Assembly: GCA_947579665.1 (NCBI GenBank)
Contig: OX388345.1
Location: forward strand, 68,191,454 to 68,255,453
DNA length: 64,000 nt
Direction of reading: 5' to 3'
Origin: Sympetrum striolatum
Lineage: Eukaryota > Arthropoda > Insecta > Odonata > Libellulidae
How positions within the stretch are numbered: the first letter of the stretch is position 1; the number at the start of each line of letters is the position of its first letter. Of this stretch, positions 60,346 to 64,000 are shown piece by piece. The notes under the pieces were generated by a model. It was not told the origin of the DNA. It did not search any database and saw nothing but the letters and a program-made list of their open reading frames with translations. The position numbers were made by a program, and so were the translations under genes.

Positions 60346-60485
60346 GCGCGATACAAGCAAATAAAAGGTGAATTTCTCTTTAACCCGCGCTGGAACACTA
60401 ACGATAAATATTCAAGTATACGAAATTCTGCGAATCTAACTCCATGTATACCATTCTGGGCATTCGTTTCTTTATCCTCACACAT
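60201..60485 (-). pseudogene. Unknown protein, right (inverted) copy
   Basis: A minus-strand frame of 94 codons from an ATG at 60485 to a TGA at 60201-60203. Blocks are CEDKETNAQNGIHGVRF, LEYLSLVFQRGLKRNSPF, RARGTPGLWLTNSNE and KLFYSIFY. It is convergent with and related to the left copy (59509-60054 plus), but here the two parts are continuous, with no intron-like gap. Whether this is an intact single-exon gene, a processed copy or a dying duplicate cannot be decided from sequence alone. Confidence 0.3.
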
Positions 60486-60539
60486 ATATCGCCTTCCTCT
60501 TCATTCACCCATTCTCCTTGCGCAATTTTATTGCCAAAA

Positions 60540-61010
60540 TACCTCCCACTCGCGGAGGTTTCCCATCCATTCCCTCTCACTTTCTCCTCAACTCCCTCTA
60601 TCGCTCTTTGACTGCTTTTCACTCCCCCCCGCACTGATGTTTCCCATTCAAAACGTTTTTTTTCCAATCTTTTCTTTGACACTTCGTTCCCCCTTCATTT
60701 AATCGCTCGATAAATGCTTCAACGGATTGTTTTTAGGTGTCGCATGAGCTGCTGCATGAGCTGTTGGGATAATCGCACGAAATGTGGACGACGAGGATTT
60801 ATCGCCGGTCGCAAGTTCCGAAGCTTGCGTGCCGCGTCACATTTTTTTCTTTGAATCCGTTGTTATCGCGAGACGTGAATATTGTTCGAAAGGGGTTCCC
60901 GGTGTGAAAAGAATTTTAGAATGAGAGAAAATATTCGTTGCAGGGGTATCCATACGAATTTTCCCCGTTTATTTTCCCCAGTAATCTTCGCGGAACGTGG
61001 GTCCCGGGAT
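60540..61010. promoter_or_regulatory. GC-richer, partly pyrimidine-rich patch
   Basis: Pyrimidine-rich to about 60700, then CpG-richer (GATTTATCGCCGGTCGC, GTGCCGCGTC). Overlapping frames on both strands lack motifs. Confidence 0.25.
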
Positions 61011-61239
61011 CAGTCCACAGCAAGGGTCGTAATGTTTACAAAATTGACAGGTTAATCATTTTTCACCTATATACTACTTGGTTAGGTCGTAGCCCATCTT
61101 CCGATGTGGGTAAAATTAAAAGTAAATACTTTGCTTCCACAAGGGTGCGCCTTCAAAAAGTATTAAGAGGAGCGAAAACTATCGTCACGAGTGGTTCTCG
61201 AACACAGTTTACCAAGTGGATACTTTATTCCTAGTCTAG

Positions 61240-61850
61240 TCGGGATTTTTTATTTCTGTTCATTCTGAATTTGTTATATGTTTAAAATTTTTAATCCTCT
61301 TAAAATTACAAGTGCTAAACTCTTCATTGGCATACTATTCATTCGATCTATACGAACTTATTCATATATCAATATCAGATATCTTCTATATGATGAATCC
61401 AGCGCAAGACTTTAACTACTTAGCCAAATTCAAATAGATCTAATAAGTGAACGCTAATTCATATTAATATAAGGTTGTTTAACTTTAGTTGTGGATTAAA
61501 ATAAACCTAAGTGGAAGGGTAAGAAAAACCTGCACAGGTACGAAAATTTATCAAACAACATCTCACACATATTTCCATAAGATATTCTAGTCAAATTCAT
61601 TTCTATCGTTTAAAAACTAATTTATCTGTGAAACTAATCAATGAAAAGGATCTTGCAAAACAGATAAGTACGATAATAAAAATAAATTCGCAAAAACTCC
61701 TTTTCTCATCATCTATTTTCGAAGATAAACCACAATAAATGTGATACAATTAGGTGTTGTATCTGACAGCGAAAGCTGCACAGTTGTTTGATGCAATTCT
61801 AATTCATGACTGAAAAATACGCAGAAAAACTGGCGAAAAATTTCGCAATC
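61240..61850. other. AT-rich stretch, nothing recognised
   Basis: No supportable feature. Confidence 0.5.
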
Positions 61851-62560
61851 TCCAGCCGCCCCTCTTCAACAAAGGGGATACTGAAAGAAACCCAAAAACA
61901 ATAACGGCCTCGCATTCACCTTCGAGGTAAGAGCGCATTGAAATCGAAAGGAAAAACCCTCCGGACTCTGTTCCAGCTTCCGAAAGTAATCATCCAAGCC
62001 CCCATAAAAAAAGAAAAGCAGCAGCGGTGGAATGCCTCCGCTGGGAACGGAGACGTATAAGCAAAAATATGTTGGCGAGAAATTAGCATAAACGCGGCCC
62101 TCTCGAATCGATGCCCTCGGAATGCAATCAGAATAAACGAAAATCCTCGGGATACGGATAGCCGGGATCTATAATTCAATACGTACTGCCCCATAAAATC
62201 AACTGCTAAACCACTTACTTTGCCTGTGGATGTTGGAACACGGGAATTAATTAGAAGGCCGCGCATCAAATCGACAACACCTCGCTGAATTTGAATTTGG
62301 CCATAAACACAGCTCGCGAATGCTCCACGAGAAATGTACAAATATATGAATAAAATAACAATAAATGCCACGGGATGCGCGCCGAAAAGGGTTCTAAGCC
62401 ATGAATGTTAATGGTATCCGTTCGTAAGGATGAAACATGGATGTGGAGCGGAGAGATGTACGAAAGTAATATGAACCATTCCGAAAATATAAATTTCGGG
62501 ATGGAAGCTGGATAATAGGAGTTTTTCATTCGGCGAGGATTCCTAATGTGATGCGACAAT
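61850..62560. promoter_or_regulatory. GC/CpG-richer island, possible conserved non-coding element
   Basis: Moderately CpG-rich patch (CCTCCGCTGGGAACGGAGACG contains a CTCCG...CGGAG hairpin at about 62036-62053). Minus frames of 151 and 97 codons overlap, with no domain and hydrophobic, unstructured composition. Confidence 0.3.
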
Positions 62561-63049
62561 ATGATGCATAATTTTAAATAGCAGAGTATTACAAGATATG
62601 CTCCTTATATTTAATACGCATTTATCTCATCGATTCCAGAAGTCTTCTTGGTAGCTATTCCTCACTTTCTCTTTCATATTTTATTTCTATGCGCCCATTT
62701 TGTACCTTTGCCATTATTGTTTTAAATAGAGACAATCTTTATAAGAAATAAAAAATATTTTGTTAATTTTTTTTCTGAAAGATAAATTTAAAACATCCAA
62801 TTTATAATGATACGTAGGGAAAATATATGATTTAAAATGAATAGAAAAATACTTTTCCAAAACGGTTTTTTATTGGAAACACGCGGCCAGGTTTGAAAGA
62901 TTTATCATCATTTTAAGGTCATAAAAGAGACTATTGTTTAAAAAGTACAATAGTTTTCTTTACTCCTCATAATGGATTTCCAAAAGACTTTGCCTATCTT
63001 TGTGAATCTCATAAATATAATTATCAGCCGTAAAATATGAAATATGTAA
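62561..63049. other. AT-rich stretch, nothing recognised
   Basis: No supportable feature. Confidence 0.5.
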
Positions 63050-63205
63050 TCAATCTATCCATAAAGTCTTAGGGAGGTTTTTGGGGGTTTTCCTCTCAAC
63101 TGGGGTGAATACCAGGCAGGGTAACGTATTTTCTTCCCCTATGAAAAAATGACTACGACCTGGCCCTGAGCGTACTTGTAGTCCTTATAAATAAATAAAA
63201 ATATG
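63050..63205 (+). repeat. Retroposon-like 3' end, copy 2
   Basis: Compositionally distinct G-rich block (GGGAGGTTTTTGGGGGTTTT, CTCAACTGGGGTGAATACC, AGGCAGGGTAAC) ending in GAGCGTACTTGTAGTCC and an AAATAAATAAAAATA tail. It shares its last 13-mer and tail type with 49200-49276. Likely the 3' UTR of a LINE or a SINE body. Confidence 0.5.
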
Positions 63206-64000
63206 CGACATAAAGTACAGAATTGAATATAATGAAATATTTAATACAAAATATTATTGATAAAGAACGAATAAATCCTATAACATATGCGTAAGCGAGC
63301 AGATTATATGGAATGCGTACAATTTATTCTTTATGCCTTTGTTGGGCTGTGCTCTCAAACCTGATCCTCACCTCAAAATTCAAACCTAAGGATAATATCA
63401 TAACGCAATATCCAAATTTGGTCTGCTTTGTAGTTTACGCACTGCAAATACGAGGAAAGCTAAATGGGATATGCTCCTAACCAATCACATCTACTTCCCG
63501 TTAGTCTGTTTCACTGCTATTCCCCAACGGTATTTCACCCTGCTAATCTGAACATGCGGATACATTTCATTTCCTTACACCCTTACTTTAAAACTATCAC
63601 GTCTTTCACAATCATCTCGTAGTTTTACATATTATATTTTTATTAAAACTGACTAAAGGGATTTTTATTTCAAAGACTTTTATGTAATGCCATCCTCAAT
63701 GTTTCTTTCAAATTTCGGCGACCTGGTAATATTAATTTATCTTGAATATGTAAATGAAAGATACACAAATGCATAATCAGCAATGATAAATGAACGTCTG
63801 ATATATTATGTAATCATTGCTGTAACAGAGTAAAACATGAATTTCTGCTGCTCTAATGATTCGTATGTCTTCTGATTTTATTATAACAATTATGAATCAC
63901 ATGATTTAGTCTAAAGATGACTTACTAATAGTTGGAAAGTCAAAAATCGTCATGTATATACTTAAAGGCTAGCTATATAATGATGCATAAACCCAATATT
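63206..64000. other. AT-rich stretch, nothing recognised
   Basis: A C/T-richer part at 63480-63600 has no motif. No gene is supported. Confidence 0.5.

Noticed and set aside
1..64000. CRISPR arrays, bacterial operons, prophage or viral insertions
   Set aside because: No regularly spaced direct repeats with unique spacers, no packed genes with ribosome-binding sites and no recognisable viral protein were seen.

Overview
This window looks like gene-poor nuclear DNA of an arthropod, most likely an insect. It is AT-rich, has no operon-like gene packing and no ribosome-binding sites, and every protein-like trace that can be placed in a family comes from a transposable element common in insects: non-LTR retrotransposons of the RTE, Jockey and CR1-like types, a piggyBac-like fragment, and tRNA-derived SINEs. 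The species cannot be named from the sequence. No confident, intact host protein-coding gene was found. Most open frames here are chance frames in GC-richer patches.

Layout. 1-5.2 kb: a complex repeat (family A) with internal 316-bp tandem units and a CA microsatellite; a tRNA-like SINE; a copy of a second family (family P); then the strongest CpG-rich island of the window (about 4.06-4.82 kb). That island may be a promoter with an ATG-free first exon on the plus strand, and a diverged tandem duplication follows it. 5.2-20 kb: mostly unremarkable AT-rich DNA with one GC-richer island, a miRNA-precursor-like hairpin (13.8 kb) and a SINE with clear 11-bp target duplications beside an RTE fragment (14.8-15.2 kb). 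20-25.5 kb: GC-richer patch, P copies, a decayed Jockey LINE and a piggyBac-like C-terminus. 25.5-37 kb: AT-rich DNA with islands at 28.5 and 30.3-30.9 kb and two SINE heads. 37-46.3 kb: two more family A copies, an RTE fragment with an adjacent SINE, and a 178-bp foldback. 48-54.2 kb: two CR1-like LINE tails, a MITE-like inverted-repeat element, a GC-rich island and a zinc-finger pseudogene fragment joined in frame to a SINE. 55-61 kb: P copies, two local tandem duplications, and the most unusual locus, a pair of convergent related reading frames at 59.5-60.5 kb that share a C-terminus and a stop codon but match no family I recognise. 61-64 kb: one more GC-richer patch and a retroposon-like tail.

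Recurring 200-900 bp GC- and CpG-richer patches in otherwise AT-rich, TE-littered DNA would suit conserved regulatory elements in a large intron or gene desert, but that is inference. Family names rest on motifs read by eye; no database search was possible.
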